Assembly (NCBI GenBank): GCA_041390305.1
Contig: JAWKQE010000016.1
Coordinates: 62,001-126,000, forward strand
Reading direction: 5' to 3'
DNA from: JACKCR01 sp041390305
GTDB taxonomy: Bacteria > Eisenbacteria > RBG-16-71-46 > CAIMUX01
DNA length: 64,000 nt
The position numbers and the translations under genes were made by a program. The notes under the pieces were generated by a model that was not told the origin of the DNA, ran no database searches, and saw nothing but the letters and a program-made list of their open reading frames with translations. The first letter of the stretch is position 1; each line of letters begins with the position of its first letter. Shown here in pieces: positions 46,089 through 55,023 of this stretch.

Positions 46089-47309
46089 ATGTATGCATCT
46101 TCGCCACGTCCCAAGGGGCGTCTCGTCCATGTCGTCCTCGCCCTGTCCGCCACCTCTCTCCTGGTGCCACTCGGACTCACCGGCTGCGGTGACGACTCCT
46201 CCTCCCCGGATCCCACGCCCAGTGTCGAGTGTGGGGACCCGGGCACGATCTGCACCTACGCGGGAATCGGCAGCGCCCAGTACAGCGGCGATGGCGGGCC
46301 GCCCGAGGAAGCAGGCTTCTACTTCCCGATCGACATCGAGTTCGTGTCGAACGGCGACGCCTACATCCTCGACTGGAACAACCACGCGGTTCGAAAGGTC
46401 GAGAACGGCATCCTTCGCACCGTGATGGGGGTGACGACCGGGTTCCCCGGCGACGGTCCCGACGACCAGTCGGACCTCTCCCTCCCGGGCGCGATCGGCA
46501 CGACGGTCCATCTCAACCACCCGACCCAACTGATCGAGCTCGAGGATGGGACCATCCTTCTTTCGGCTTGGCACAACCACAAGCTGCGCACATACGACCC
46601 GGTCTCGGAGCGGGTTCTCGTGGTCTGCGGCGCGGAAGCGAACTTCGCAGGAGACGGCGGCCCGAGCCGGGACGCGCGTCTCAGCCAGCCGCAGTGCACG
46701 ATCACCGACGCGAACGGCGACTGGTTCATTCTCGACCAGCGCAATCAACGGATCCGCAAGATCTCGATGGACACGGGGACGATCGACACCGTGGTCGGCA
46801 CGGGAACCCCTGGCTTCGGCGGAGACGGTGGATCCCCGCTCAGCGCCATGCTCCATTTCGACGCAGGCGGCAACCCGGCTCCGTCGGGCGCGCTGACCTT
46901 CGGACCGGACGGACGTCTCTATATCTCCGACACGCTCAACCACCGGATCCGCCGCGTCGACTTCCAGGCCGACGAGATCGTCACGATCGCGGGCACCGGA
47001 GTGAACGGATACAACGGCGATGGCATCCAGGCAACGGAGGCCCAGCTCAACTTCCCGAAGGACCTCATGTTCGGGCCGGACGGCCGTCTCTACGTGGCCG
47101 ACGATCGCAACCACCGGGTCCGGGCGATCGACGTGAACACCGGAATCATCGAGACCGTCGCGGGCACCGGTGTCGCTGGCTACAACGGCGACGGAATCCT
47201 CGCCACCGAAGCGCAGCTGAGGCGACCGATGGGCCTCGAGTTCGACGCCGACGGCAATCTCTACATCGCGGACTGGGAGAACAACCGGATCCGCAAGGTC
47301 ACTTTCTGA
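46089..47309 (+). CDS. NHL-repeat lipoprotein
   Basis: Lipoprotein of 406 residues (ATG at 46089, AAGGGGG upstream; lipobox LGLTGC near residue 33). Six or more NHL blades follow, with the repeating block GTGxxGYNGDGxxATEAQL then GPDGRLYVADxxNHRVRAID, the type found in teneurin/NHL propellers. The 270 bases before it hold no gene but include the AT-rich element ATGATAAAATG at about 46037-46047, a possible -10 region. It is followed 44 bases later by a second NHL lipoprotein with much the same layout, probably a tandem duplicate. Ligand unknown. Confidence 0.82.
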   Translation: MYASSPRPKGRLVHVVLALSATSLLVPLGLTGCGDDSSSPDPTPSVECGDPGTICTYAGIGSAQYSGDGGPPEEAGFYFPIDIEFVSNGDAYILDWNNHAVRKVENGILRTVMGVTTGFPGDGPDDQSDLSLPGAIGTTVHLNHPTQLIELEDGTILLSAWHNHKLRTYDPVSERVLVVCGAEANFAGDGGPSRDARLSQPQCTITDANGDWFILDQRNQRIRKISMDTGTIDTVVGTGTPGFGGDGGSPLSAMLHFDAGGNPAPSGALTFGPDGRLYISDTLNHRIRRVDFQADEIVTIAGTGVNGYNGDGIQATEAQLNFPKDLMFGPDGRLYVADDRNHRVRAIDVNTGIIETVAGTGVAGYNGDGILATEAQLRRPMGLEFDADGNLYIADWENNRIRKVTF

Positions 47310-47353
47310 TACCGCAACGACCGCCGGTCAGAGCAATCGCACAGGAGCCCACG

Positions 47354-48565
47354 ATGCGCACAATGCGACGGATCACAGCCCACGCTTCCGAGTCCGGACG
47401 CTCCAATCTCCCGCTCGGACTCTCCCTCGCCTCTCTCGGACTCGCCGTCCTCCTCGCGGCCGGCTGCGGCGGCGACAGCACGAAGCCGGACCCCGCGGAC
47501 CCGGATCCGGTGGAGAACTACGGCCTCATCGAGACGTGGATGGGCACCGGAATCAACGGACTCGGGGCCGACGGCCCGATCGAGACGGTGAGCCTCTCCA
47601 ACCCGCAGGACGTCACGTTCGGTCCGGACGGCAATGCCTACGTCCTCGACTGGAACAACCATCGCGTCCGGAAGGTCGTCGACGGGGTGTCCCAGACGAT
47701 CATCGGAACGGGTCAGCTCGGCGACGCCCCCGAGGGACTGGCGATCGAATCAGGCCTCAACCACCCGACCCACGTGTCGTTCGATCCCGCGGACGGCAAC
47801 CTCGTACTCTCCGCGTGGCACAACTCGAAGGTCATGAAGATGAATCTCGCCACCGGTCAGTTCAACCGGGTCTGTGGTGACGGACGCCGGTCGTTCGGCG
47901 GCGACGACGGCCCCGCGATCGATGCCATCCTCGACCTGCCGGTCTGCTCGGTCTTCGACCACGACGGCAACCTCTGGATCACCGACGTCGCGAACCAGTG
48001 CGTCCGGATGATCGACACTTCCGGCGTGATCTAGACCGTGGTCGGAACGCACGAAGCCGGGTACAGCGGCGACGGCGGCCCGGCGACGGAGGCGCAGATC
48101 TTCATGCCGATCGGCCAGCAGGCTCCCCCCGTCGGCCGTGCCTGCTTCGACGAGGACGGCAACTACTACCTCGCGGACAGCTACAACCACGTGATCCGGA
48201 TGGTCGACCGCGCCGGGATCATCCACACCGTCGCGGGGACCGGGCAGCGCGGATCCACCGGTGACGGAGGCCCCGCGACCGAAGCCCGGCTCTACCGTCC
48301 GTCCGACGTCGCGATCGGCCCCCACGGTGACCTCTTCATCGCGGACACCTGGAACAGCCTCATCCGCAAGGTCGACAAGGAGACCGGGATCATCACGACG
48401 ATCGCGGGACAGCCGAACACGCCGCCAGGCTACGCGGGCGACGGAGGGCATCCGAGCGAGGCCCTGCTCTTCCAGCCCTTCGGCATCGAGTTCGACCTCG
48501 AGGGGAATCTCTACATCGCCGACACGAACAACAACCGCATCCGCGTGATCCGGAGGTTCAGTTGA
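47354..48565 (+). pseudogene. second NHL-repeat lipoprotein, interrupted by an in-frame TAG
   Basis: ATG at 47354 with GGAG upstream; lipobox VLLAAGC near residue 37; NHL blades to RMIDTSGVI, then TAG at 48032-48034, after which the same frame goes straight on with TVVGTHEAGYSGDGGPATEA and two to three more blades to TAA/TGA-type end at 48563-48565. Restored length is 403 residues, equal to the neighbour's 406. The sense codon was most likely CAG (Gln) or a similar one-base neighbour, since the other blades read GIIETVAGTG or similar at this point. Either a nonsense mutation, read-through, or a base-call error. The second part overlaps the cytochrome P460-like gene. Confidence 0.75.
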
Positions 48566-49098
48566 TCCGTCTTCGTCCCGGCCGGGCGGTCCGCCGCCCG
48601 GCTCCGGCCTTCGCACTCTCCTCGATCCTGTCCATCACCGCAGCCTCGGCTCTCGCTCTCGGACTCCTCGCGTGCGGGGACGACGATCCCGCCGAGCCGA
48701 GCCCGGAGCCGGTCTCGCCAGCGTTCCCCGCCGACTACGAAACCAGCTACACGATGGTGCGTGACTGTCGGGAGACGTCCGACCACGGCATCGGCGTGCA
48801 CGTCCAGGTGTGGGCGGATCCAACCTCCGCCCAGAAGTACGTAGACGGCGACTACCCGCTCGACGAAGGCTCGGTGCTCGTCAAGCCGCTCTACTCGGGC
48901 GAGGACTGCGCCACGGGCGTCCTCCTCGGCTACGTCGTCATGGTGAAGGGCGGAGCGGGAACCGCGCCCGCAACGAACGATTGGCTCTGGCAGGAAGTGG
49001 ACGCAAACCGGAACGTGACGCGCGACGGCGACCTCACGTCATGCACGGGCTGCCATCGCACCTGCGCGGACCGGGACTACACCTGCACCGACGAGTGA
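48562..49098 (+). CDS. cytochrome P460-like lipoprotein
   Basis: Lipoprotein of 178 residues starting at TTG 48562, which overlaps the upstream stop (TTGA) and has CGGAGG four bases before it. Lipobox ALGLLAC near residue 38. The mature part matches the cytochrome P460/c'-beta pattern: YTMVRDCRETSDHG, YPLDEGSVLVKPLYSGEDC, GYVVMVKGG, DWLWQEVDANRN, and a single C-terminal heme motif CTGCHRTCADRDY. P460-type proteins oxidise hydroxylamine or bind NO; the crosslinking lysine cannot be judged here. Coupled to the broken NHL gene. Confidence 0.75.
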   Translation: MIRLRPGRAVRRPAPAFALSSILSITAASALALGLLACGDDDPAEPSPEPVSPAFPADYETSYTMVRDCRETSDHGIGVHVQVWADPTSAQKYVDGDYPLDEGSVLVKPLYSGEDCATGVLLGYVVMVKGGAGTAPATNDWLWQEVDANRNVTRDGDLTSCTGCHRTCADRDYTCTDE

Positions 49099-49104
49099 GT
49101 CGTC

Positions 49105-49126
49105 GCGCCCGTTACCGTACGGGCGC
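49105..49126. terminator. hairpin shared by convergent P460-like and lipoprotein genes
   Basis: GCGCCCGT / ACGGGCGC, perfect 8-base stem with loop TACCGT. It includes the stop of the minus-strand gene at 49112 and lies seven bases after the plus-strand stop at 49098. Confidence 0.55.
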
Positions 49127-49801
49127 CGGCCCACGGAACGACGCCTTGACGTATCCCCAGCTCGCGACGTGGAGCTCGGCCACAACCGCCAGTCCAGCGA
49201 CTCCGGAGTCGTGCCAACCTACGATCGCGTACCCGGACGCGGACTGTCCATCGGGACCGCCCGTCATCGATACGTCCGTCACCTCGAAGGTCTGGGTGCC
49301 CGAGACGACGTCGATCCCCTCGATGTAGTTGACGATCATCGCGATCTCATACGGGCGGACGAAGTGACCGGGTTCGCTCTCCACCCACTCGGAACCGTCC
49401 ACGGGGCGCAGCTGCGGGTTGAGCGGAAACTCCGTGTCCAGGGGCGGACGGGTGCCTCCGGTTGGCCAGACGCCTTCCTCGCCGCCGAAGAAGCGCTCCA
49501 TCGAACGCAACTCGTCGTCCCTTCCCCAGGTGGCGCCGATCTGGAACGAGTCCTGATCGATCGCCGCGAACTCGAAGACGAAGCCGGGGGCGATGAGGGA
49601 ATCGATCGTCGCGAGCTGGAGGTACGAGTAGGCGTGGGCGAAGGTGCTCACGAGTTCATCCGGCGTGGCGGGAAGGACGTACTCGGGTCCAGGCGGTGGC
49701 GATGTCGAATCGCCACCGCACGCAGAGATCGCGAACACGATCAGCGACACCCAGAGGAGGAGACCTCTGGGCATACGCGAGCTTGGTGGTCTGGAAGTCA
49801 T
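49112..49801 (-). CDS. lipoprotein with NTF2-like region and WGxxK tail
   Basis: Protein of about 229 residues from the ATG at 49801 (49810 and 49774 are other possible starts). Lipobox FAISAC near residue 29, then a Ser/Pro linker. The mature part TPDELVSTFAHAYSYLQLATIDSLIAPGFVFEFA has the pattern of SnoaL/NTF2-like proteins (helix, then acidic strand), with MERFFGGEEG following. The end reads LHVASWGYVKASFR and then eight more residues. I do not recognise an assigned function; such lipoproteins recur in candidate-phylum genomes as small ligand-binding or decoy proteins. Confidence 0.65.
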   Translation of the reverse strand: MTSRPPSSRMPRGLLLWVSLIVFAISACGGDSTSPPPGPEYVLPATPDELVSTFAHAYSYLQLATIDSLIAPGFVFEFAAIDQDSFQIGATWGRDDELRSMERFFGGEEGVWPTGGTRPPLDTEFPLNPQLRPVDGSEWVESEPGHFVRPYEIAMIVNYIEGIDVVSGTQTFEVTDVSMTGGPDGQSASGYAIVGWHDSGVAGLAVVAELHVASWGYVKASFRGPAPVR

Positions 49802-49920
49802 CCTGTACATGGTCGCGCAAACACGGCGCCCATCGCAAGCCGCCCGACCAGCGCCTAGGACACAGCCCCATCCGAACCGAAGCGCCATGGGCATGTCACC
49901 GGGGTGGGACGGGGCGGCGT

Positions 49921-51790
49921 CTAGCTCTGCGACGTTCCGGAGGCCTTGGGGACCCGGAGAACGCGGTCGACGCCCGGATTCTGCACCACCTGGCGCGAAC
50001 CGTCCGGCCAGCGGATCTCGATCGAGTCGACCTGCGTATCGGGGCCGAGGCCGAACGTCGCGACCGGCTCGGACTGGGAGAGGTAGCTGCGCGTCGGCTG
50101 GACCCGTTGGCGTTGGGTCTCCCCACCCGCGTGGAGGAAGACGTCGGCGCCGACTCCGTAGCGGTTCTTCGACTCGTCATCGCGGAGCTCGACCCGGAGC
50201 CAATGATGTCCGAGCTCCTGGTCGTTCCGGAGAAGCATCGGCGCTCCGCCGATCTGTGTGCACACGACGTCGAGATCCCCATCGCCATCGATGTCGGCGA
50301 AAGCGGATCCGCGTCCGACGATCGGCCGGAAGAGGTCCTCCCCGGCTTCTGCAGCCGTCACCGACTTGAACCCGCGGCTGGAACCTCCGGCGTTCCAGAA
50401 GAGCTGCGCCGACTGCTCGTAGCTCTGGCTCTCCTGCACCTTCTGGATCTCCTCCTCGAGGTGGCCGTTCACCTGGAGCAGGTCGAGCCATCCGTCGAGG
50501 TCGTAGTCGAAGAAGAAGAGGCCGAACGTGAGCGACTGCCGCGTCGCGGGGCCGATCCCCTGTCCGATCGCTTCGTCGGTGAAGGTGCGGGCCACTTCGT
50601 CCGCGACGTAGAGCGCGGTCATCTCGTTCGCGAAGTTTCCGATCGCGATGGCGAGTGCGTCGTCCCCGAGGAAGTTCCCTGCATCGATCCCCATCGCTCC
50701 ACGTGCATTGCCGTAGCTGTCGAAGGCGAGGCCGAGCACGCTGCCACGCTCCTCGAACGTCCCGTTGCCCTGGTTGCGGAAGACCATGTTCGGAACCGTG
50801 TCGTTCGCGACGACGAGGTCGATCCAACCGTCCTGGTCGATGTCGACGGGGAGCACGGCGAGCGACTTCCCGGCCGGCACGCCGGTCGACGCGTTCCGGA
50901 CCTGCACGCCGGCGCCCTCGGCGATGTCGGTGAAGGTGCCGTCGCCTTCGTTCCGGTAGAGGTAGGAGAACGCGCCCTCGAAGTTCGTCGGGGGCCCGTA
51001 GGCGCGGCCGATCCCGGTGAGCGAGTAGTCGACCTCGATGTCGATCTCGCGGGACCACTTCACGTAGTTGCAGACGAAGAGGTCGAGGTCGCCATCACGA
51101 TCGAGGTCGAACCAGGTCGCGCTGGAGCTCCACTGGACCGGAATCCCCGCCCACGCCCGCGCGCGTCGTCACGTCCTCGAACCTGCCGCCGCCGAGGTTG
51201 CGGAAGAGGTGGTTCGAACCGACCGCGGTGAGGAAGACGTCGACGAGTCCGTCGCCGTCGTAGTCTGCCGTCGCGGCGCCCATCCCGTAGACCGGCACGT
51301 CGAGTCCGGAGCCGCGCGTCACGTCGACGAACCGGCCTCGGTCGTTCCGGTAGAGCGCGGCGGTCGTGGCGGCGCCCCCCGTCCTCCGCTGCTCCGGCCA
51401 CGAAGTTCCGTTCACGAAGAGAAGGTCCGGATCGCCGTCGGAGTCGAAGTCGAAGAAGGCGACACCACCGCCCATCGATTCGGGCAGGAGCTTGTCCCCG
51501 ACCGCGCCGTTCTGGTGGACGAATCCGATCCCCATCTCCTTCGTCACGTCGACGAACGGCGTCCGGGGCACGTCGGCTTCGGGCGCCGCCTGCGCGACCG
51601 GAGCTTCGAGCGGGGTCACGCGCTCCTCGACGACGGTTTCCTCGGGGCGGCCCAGGTAGTAGACGAGTCCCGCGACGACCGCCAGGCCGACGAAGACCAC
51701 GGCGGACACCTTGAGTGCCTTCCCCAGGACTTCGTCTCCGTACTGTTCTCTCTCGTCGTTCGGATCGATCGGCGTATTGTGGTCGCTCAC
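49921..51790 (-). pseudogene. membrane-anchored FG-GAP/ASPIC (CRTAC1-like) protein, frameshifted
   Basis: Start at 51790, four bases after the multiheme gene's stop. Residues 1-50 carry one membrane anchor (VSAVVFVGLAVVAGLVYYLG); FG-GAP repeats begin near residue 75 (FVDVTKEMGIGFVHQNGAVG, FFDFDSDGDPDLLFVNGTSW). The frame breaks in a G-rich run near 51140-51155: the first frame ends after GGDSGPVELQRDLVRPRS, while the next frame carries AGIPVQWSSSATWFDLDRDG and five further repeats, then the ASPIC/UnbV domain (NRYGVGADVFLHAGGETQRQ, SEPVATFGLGPDTQVDSIEI) to 49921. No sorting domain. One missing or extra G would account for the break. Likely partner of the multiheme cytochrome. Confidence 0.75.
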
Positions 51791-51794
51791 GGAA

Positions 51795-54785
51795 TCAGGA
51801 CTCCTCGCTCTCGGACGGAGGCGTCAGGGCCTCGCTCCGGTCTTCACTCGGCTTGCCGGACCCCGAGTCCGCGGTCCGCCGCTGCACTTCGCGGTTGTCG
51901 CCGCCTTCCCCGACCGGAGACGGCCCTTCGATCTGCTGCAGCACCGGCGCTCCCGCTCGTTGGAGAGGGTAGATCACGGTCGCCTGCGCCGCGTGGTCGG
52001 CGGCCGGGTTCGCGCGACGCTGGATGGCGATCGCCCGGTCCCTCGCGTTCTCGTCCGGCTTGTACTTCGCGTGGAGACGCCGATGGGCCTCCGCCTTCTC
52101 CTCGTTCCCGAGCTGCGCGTAGATGAGGCCGAGGTTGTAGTGAGCGGTCGCGTCCTCGGCATCGATCTCGAGCGTGGCGACGAACTGCTCTTCGGCCAGG
52201 TGGAGGAACCCTTCCTTCTTCGCGCGGTCTCCGCGCTCCATCTTCGCGCGCTCGAAGTAGGTCTGTCCGAGTTCGTTCCGGACCACGATGTCCTTCGTGA
52301 AGTCGAACCCCTTCTCGTCGAGCTCGGGATAGCGGTCTTCGAGGATGCTGCGGAACTCCGTGATGGCGCGATCGAGGTAGCCGTTCTGCTTGTTCACGAG
52401 GCCGGTGAACCAGGCCACGCTCCAGCGTCGGGCCGGAGGATCGAAGGAGACGGCGCGGCCAAGCGCCCCGACGGCATCGTCGAGACGGCCTTCCTTGATA
52501 TAGACGCGGGCGAGGTTGAGCGGACCGTCCGGCTTGCCGAGCGCCTCGACCTGTGCGAACGCATTCGCGGCCTGGCGGAGCTGCCCCTTCTCGCTGCCCA
52601 TGTTCCCCTTCATGAAGAGACCGATCCCGTAGTCGTTCCAGCGCTGCCACATCGGATAGGGCGACTCGATCGGTGTGCCGCCGGCGGCGTCCCCGAGGGT
52701 CTGGGTTCCGCCGCCGGCTTCAGCACCGCGGCTCGCGAGTTCCGCAGCCCGCGAGACGACCGGAAGCGAGACGTGATCGGTCGCCATGTCCATGATCGGA
52801 AGCGTGTTCTTGTAGTCCTCGCCCCAGACGTACTGCATGTACTTCGTGTCGAACTTCCGGTAACGGAGCGTGACGTCGATGTCGACCGGACCGGTCACGT
52901 CTTCCGGCAGGACGAACCCGTACTGGACCACCTGGCCCGCTCCCGGCGGGATCTGGTGGTTGTAGAGCGGGACGTAGATGTCCTGCGCGTTCCGTCGGTC
53001 GACTCGCTCGCCGTCGCGGTTCAGCATGTAGACGTTGACGAAGTGAGACCACGGATCGACCGTGCCGTCCGGCTCCATCCCGCCGCTCCGGCCGATGACC
53101 TCGCCGTTCGAGCGGAGGACGACGTCGAGCCAGATCTCGTTCGAGTCCACGGTGCCCTGGGTGAAGTGGTGCCCCATTTTCAGTGTGCGGATGACGACGT
53201 CGAGAAGATACGGCTCGCCCGCGACGAGGGTCGGGATGGTCGGACGGATCGGCCCGAGGAGGGGACCGTCGATCGTGCCGCCTTCGTGGACTCCGAAGAT
53301 GTCCACCCGCATGACGCCGTCGTTGAACGCGATCTGCTTCTCGACCGTCTCGGGCGTCGCCTTCCAATGCGCGATCGCCGTGTTCGCGGACGGGAAGAGA
53401 TGGTCGTGGACGGTCTTGTTTCCGTCGTCCGCGAAGTCCTTGGCCGCGAAGTCGTCCGACGGACGGAGCTTCATGTGGCAGCCGTTGCAGTTCGGCTCGG
53501 ACTTGGGCGGATAGTAGAAACTGCGCGCGCCATGGCCGGAAACTCCGCTGAGGAGGTAGCTGTCGTAGTGGTTCTGCCCGCGCAGCCACTCCTTGTACTC
53601 GGTGAGCTCGCCCGGCAGGTGCACCTTGTGGCACCCGGCGCAGTACTCCGCGGTCTGGTGGAGCGGCTTGAGGAACGTCTTCTTGTGGAACTCCGGCTTG
53701 GCCTTGACCAGCGTGTGGTTCACGTACTTGAGCACCGGATTGTCCGAGAAGGCGAACGGGTAGTGGAGCGGCTCCTCGATCGTGAAGTCCGAGTTCCCCT
53801 TCGTGCTGTTGACGTTCGTGATCGCGTGGCAGGAGGTGCACGTGATGCCCGCCTGCGACGTCGGATGGTTCACGTCGTCGAAGTTCGGATCGTCGAACGC
53901 GCCGCTGAAGAACGGCACCGGATCGTGGCAGCCGGCGCAGAACCGGGAGGCCTTGACGTCGCCGTTCCGCGCGAACGCGACCTCGCGTGTCTCACGAACG
54001 CTGAAGAGGTAGGCCGGGTTGTTGAACGAACTGAACCGGTGCGCGCTCCCGAGCCAGTCGTTGTGGGCGTCCTCGTGACACTCCGCGCAGTAGTCGTCCA
54101 TCATCATCGTGCGCGCGGGGATGAAGTTTCCGGACGACGTCCGGGCCAGGGAGGGCTCGAAGTACTTCGTCCCCTCCTCCGGACCGACCTGGTTCCACTG
54201 CCGCGGGTCCTGGGTGTGGAGCAGCACCATCGCGACCACGACTCCACCCGCGACGGAGCCCCAGGTGAGCCCGATCCGCCAGCTGATCTTGGGACCGGCG
54301 AGACGGTGGAGCACGTAGAGCCAGATCGCCGCGATCGGAGTGAGCACGTGGAGCCAGTAGGAGATCCTGCGGATGTCCGCGTCCTTGATCTCGAAGAAGT
54401 CGAGACGGGTGAGCGCGATGCCGGAGAGGAGGAGCAGGATCGAGACGACGAGGAGCGCGACGCCGAGTCGCACCGGTTTCCGGTTCGGCCGGTCCCAGGT
54501 GTTGCGGAGATGGATCCATGCGAAGACGACGAACGGAATGACCAGCAGCAGCCCCAGCACCAGATGGATGAGGAACATGTACTGGTAGAAGTAGTTCTGG
54601 TAGGTCTCCCCGCGCGACCACTCGAGGAAGGTGATACTCGCCAGGTAGGACGAGTTCGCCGCCAGGATCGCGAACGCCGCGAAGACGAACCAGAGCAGGT
54701 ACCGGAGCTTCGGTCCGACGGCGCGCCGCCGCAGCTTCCTCCGCCGCCTTGGCGAAGAATCGGGTGTCGTAGGAGTGTCGTTCAT
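51795..54785 (-). CDS. membrane multiheme cytochrome c with C-terminal TPR domain
   Basis: Protein of 996 residues in one intact frame. Residues 25-205 contain about five membrane segments (LLWFVFAAFAILAANSSYL, FLIHLVLGLLLVIPFVVFAW, LGVALLVVSILLLLSGIAL, WLHVLTPIAAIWLYVLH). Five heme motifs follow: CAECH near 233, CAGCH near 284, CTSCH near 317, CAGCH near 383 and CNGCH near 434, with several extra His (HDHLFPS, HHFTQG). A beta-rich section (about 470-650) leads to TPR units (NLARVYIKEGRLDDAVGALG, HYNLGLIYAQLGNEEKAEAH) to about 915, then a disordered acidic tail. It should pass electrons between membrane quinols and periplasmic partners; the TPR part probably docks a partner such as the ASPIC protein encoded four bases downstream. 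Confidence 0.85.
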   Translation of the reverse strand: MNDTPTTPDSSPRRRRKLRRRAVGPKLRYLLWFVFAAFAILAANSSYLASITFLEWSRGETYQNYFYQYMFLIHLVLGLLLVIPFVVFAWIHLRNTWDRPNRKPVRLGVALLVVSILLLLSGIALTRLDFFEIKDADIRRISYWLHVLTPIAAIWLYVLHRLAGPKISWRIGLTWGSVAGGVVVAMVLLHTQDPRQWNQVGPEEGTKYFEPSLARTSSGNFIPARTMMMDDYCAECHEDAHNDWLGSAHRFSSFNNPAYLFSVRETREVAFARNGDVKASRFCAGCHDPVPFFSGAFDDPNFDDVNHPTSQAGITCTSCHAITNVNSTKGNSDFTIEEPLHYPFAFSDNPVLKYVNHTLVKAKPEFHKKTFLKPLHQTAEYCAGCHKVHLPGELTEYKEWLRGQNHYDSYLLSGVSGHGARSFYYPPKSEPNCNGCHMKLRPSDDFAAKDFADDGNKTVHDHLFPSANTAIAHWKATPETVEKQIAFNDGVMRVDIFGVHEGGTIDGPLLGPIRPTIPTLVAGEPYLLDVVIRTLKMGHHFTQGTVDSNEIWLDVVLRSNGEVIGRSGGMEPDGTVDPWSHFVNVYMLNRDGERVDRRNAQDIYVPLYNHQIPPGAGQVVQYGFVLPEDVTGPVDIDVTLRYRKFDTKYMQYVWGEDYKNTLPIMDMATDHVSLPVVSRAAELASRGAEAGGGTQTLGDAAGGTPIESPYPMWQRWNDYGIGLFMKGNMGSEKGQLRQAANAFAQVEALGKPDGPLNLARVYIKEGRLDDAVGALGRAVSFDPPARRWSVAWFTGLVNKQNGYLDRAITEFRSILEDRYPELDEKGFDFTKDIVVRNELGQTYFERAKMERGDRAKKEGFLHLAEEQFVATLEIDAEDATAHYNLGLIYAQLGNEEKAEAHRRLHAKYKPDENARDRAIAIQRRANPAADHAAQATVIYPLQRAGAPVLQQIEGPSPVGEGGDNREVQRRTADSGSGKPSEDRSEALTPPSESEES

Positions 54786-54890
54786 GTGGTACGAGTATTC
54801 GGAGTCGGTGGAGGGGAGGTCAAGGCACGAGCCCCGCTCGGCCCCGGCCGGACGCCGATTTCTCGCTTCTCTCGAGCACGAGTGAGATTT

Positions 54891-54918
54891 CCTATGAACC
54901 GCCCATAGGCTCTATGAG
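54891..54918. promoter_or_regulatory. operator-like repeat upstream of the sigma factor gene
   Basis: CCTATG (54891-54896) and CATAGG (54904-54909) form an inverted repeat, followed at once by a third copy of the core, CTCTATGAG. It sits 106 bases before the sigma factor start in the divergent region with the multiheme gene. Confidence 0.35.
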
Positions 54919-55023
54919 TCTCCTGGTGGTTCGTCCCATATCCCGTCGCGTCGACGCCTCCCCGGCCCTACCCGGCCGACCCTGGGGCGTGGTGGCGTAG
55001 GCACCTGGGAGCGGACACATAGA

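Noticed and set aside
51711..54908. 1065-residue plus-strand frame opposite the multiheme cytochrome
   Set aside because: Antisense to a gene with five CxxCH motifs and TPRs; the frame is Val/Arg/Glu-rich and has no domain pattern.
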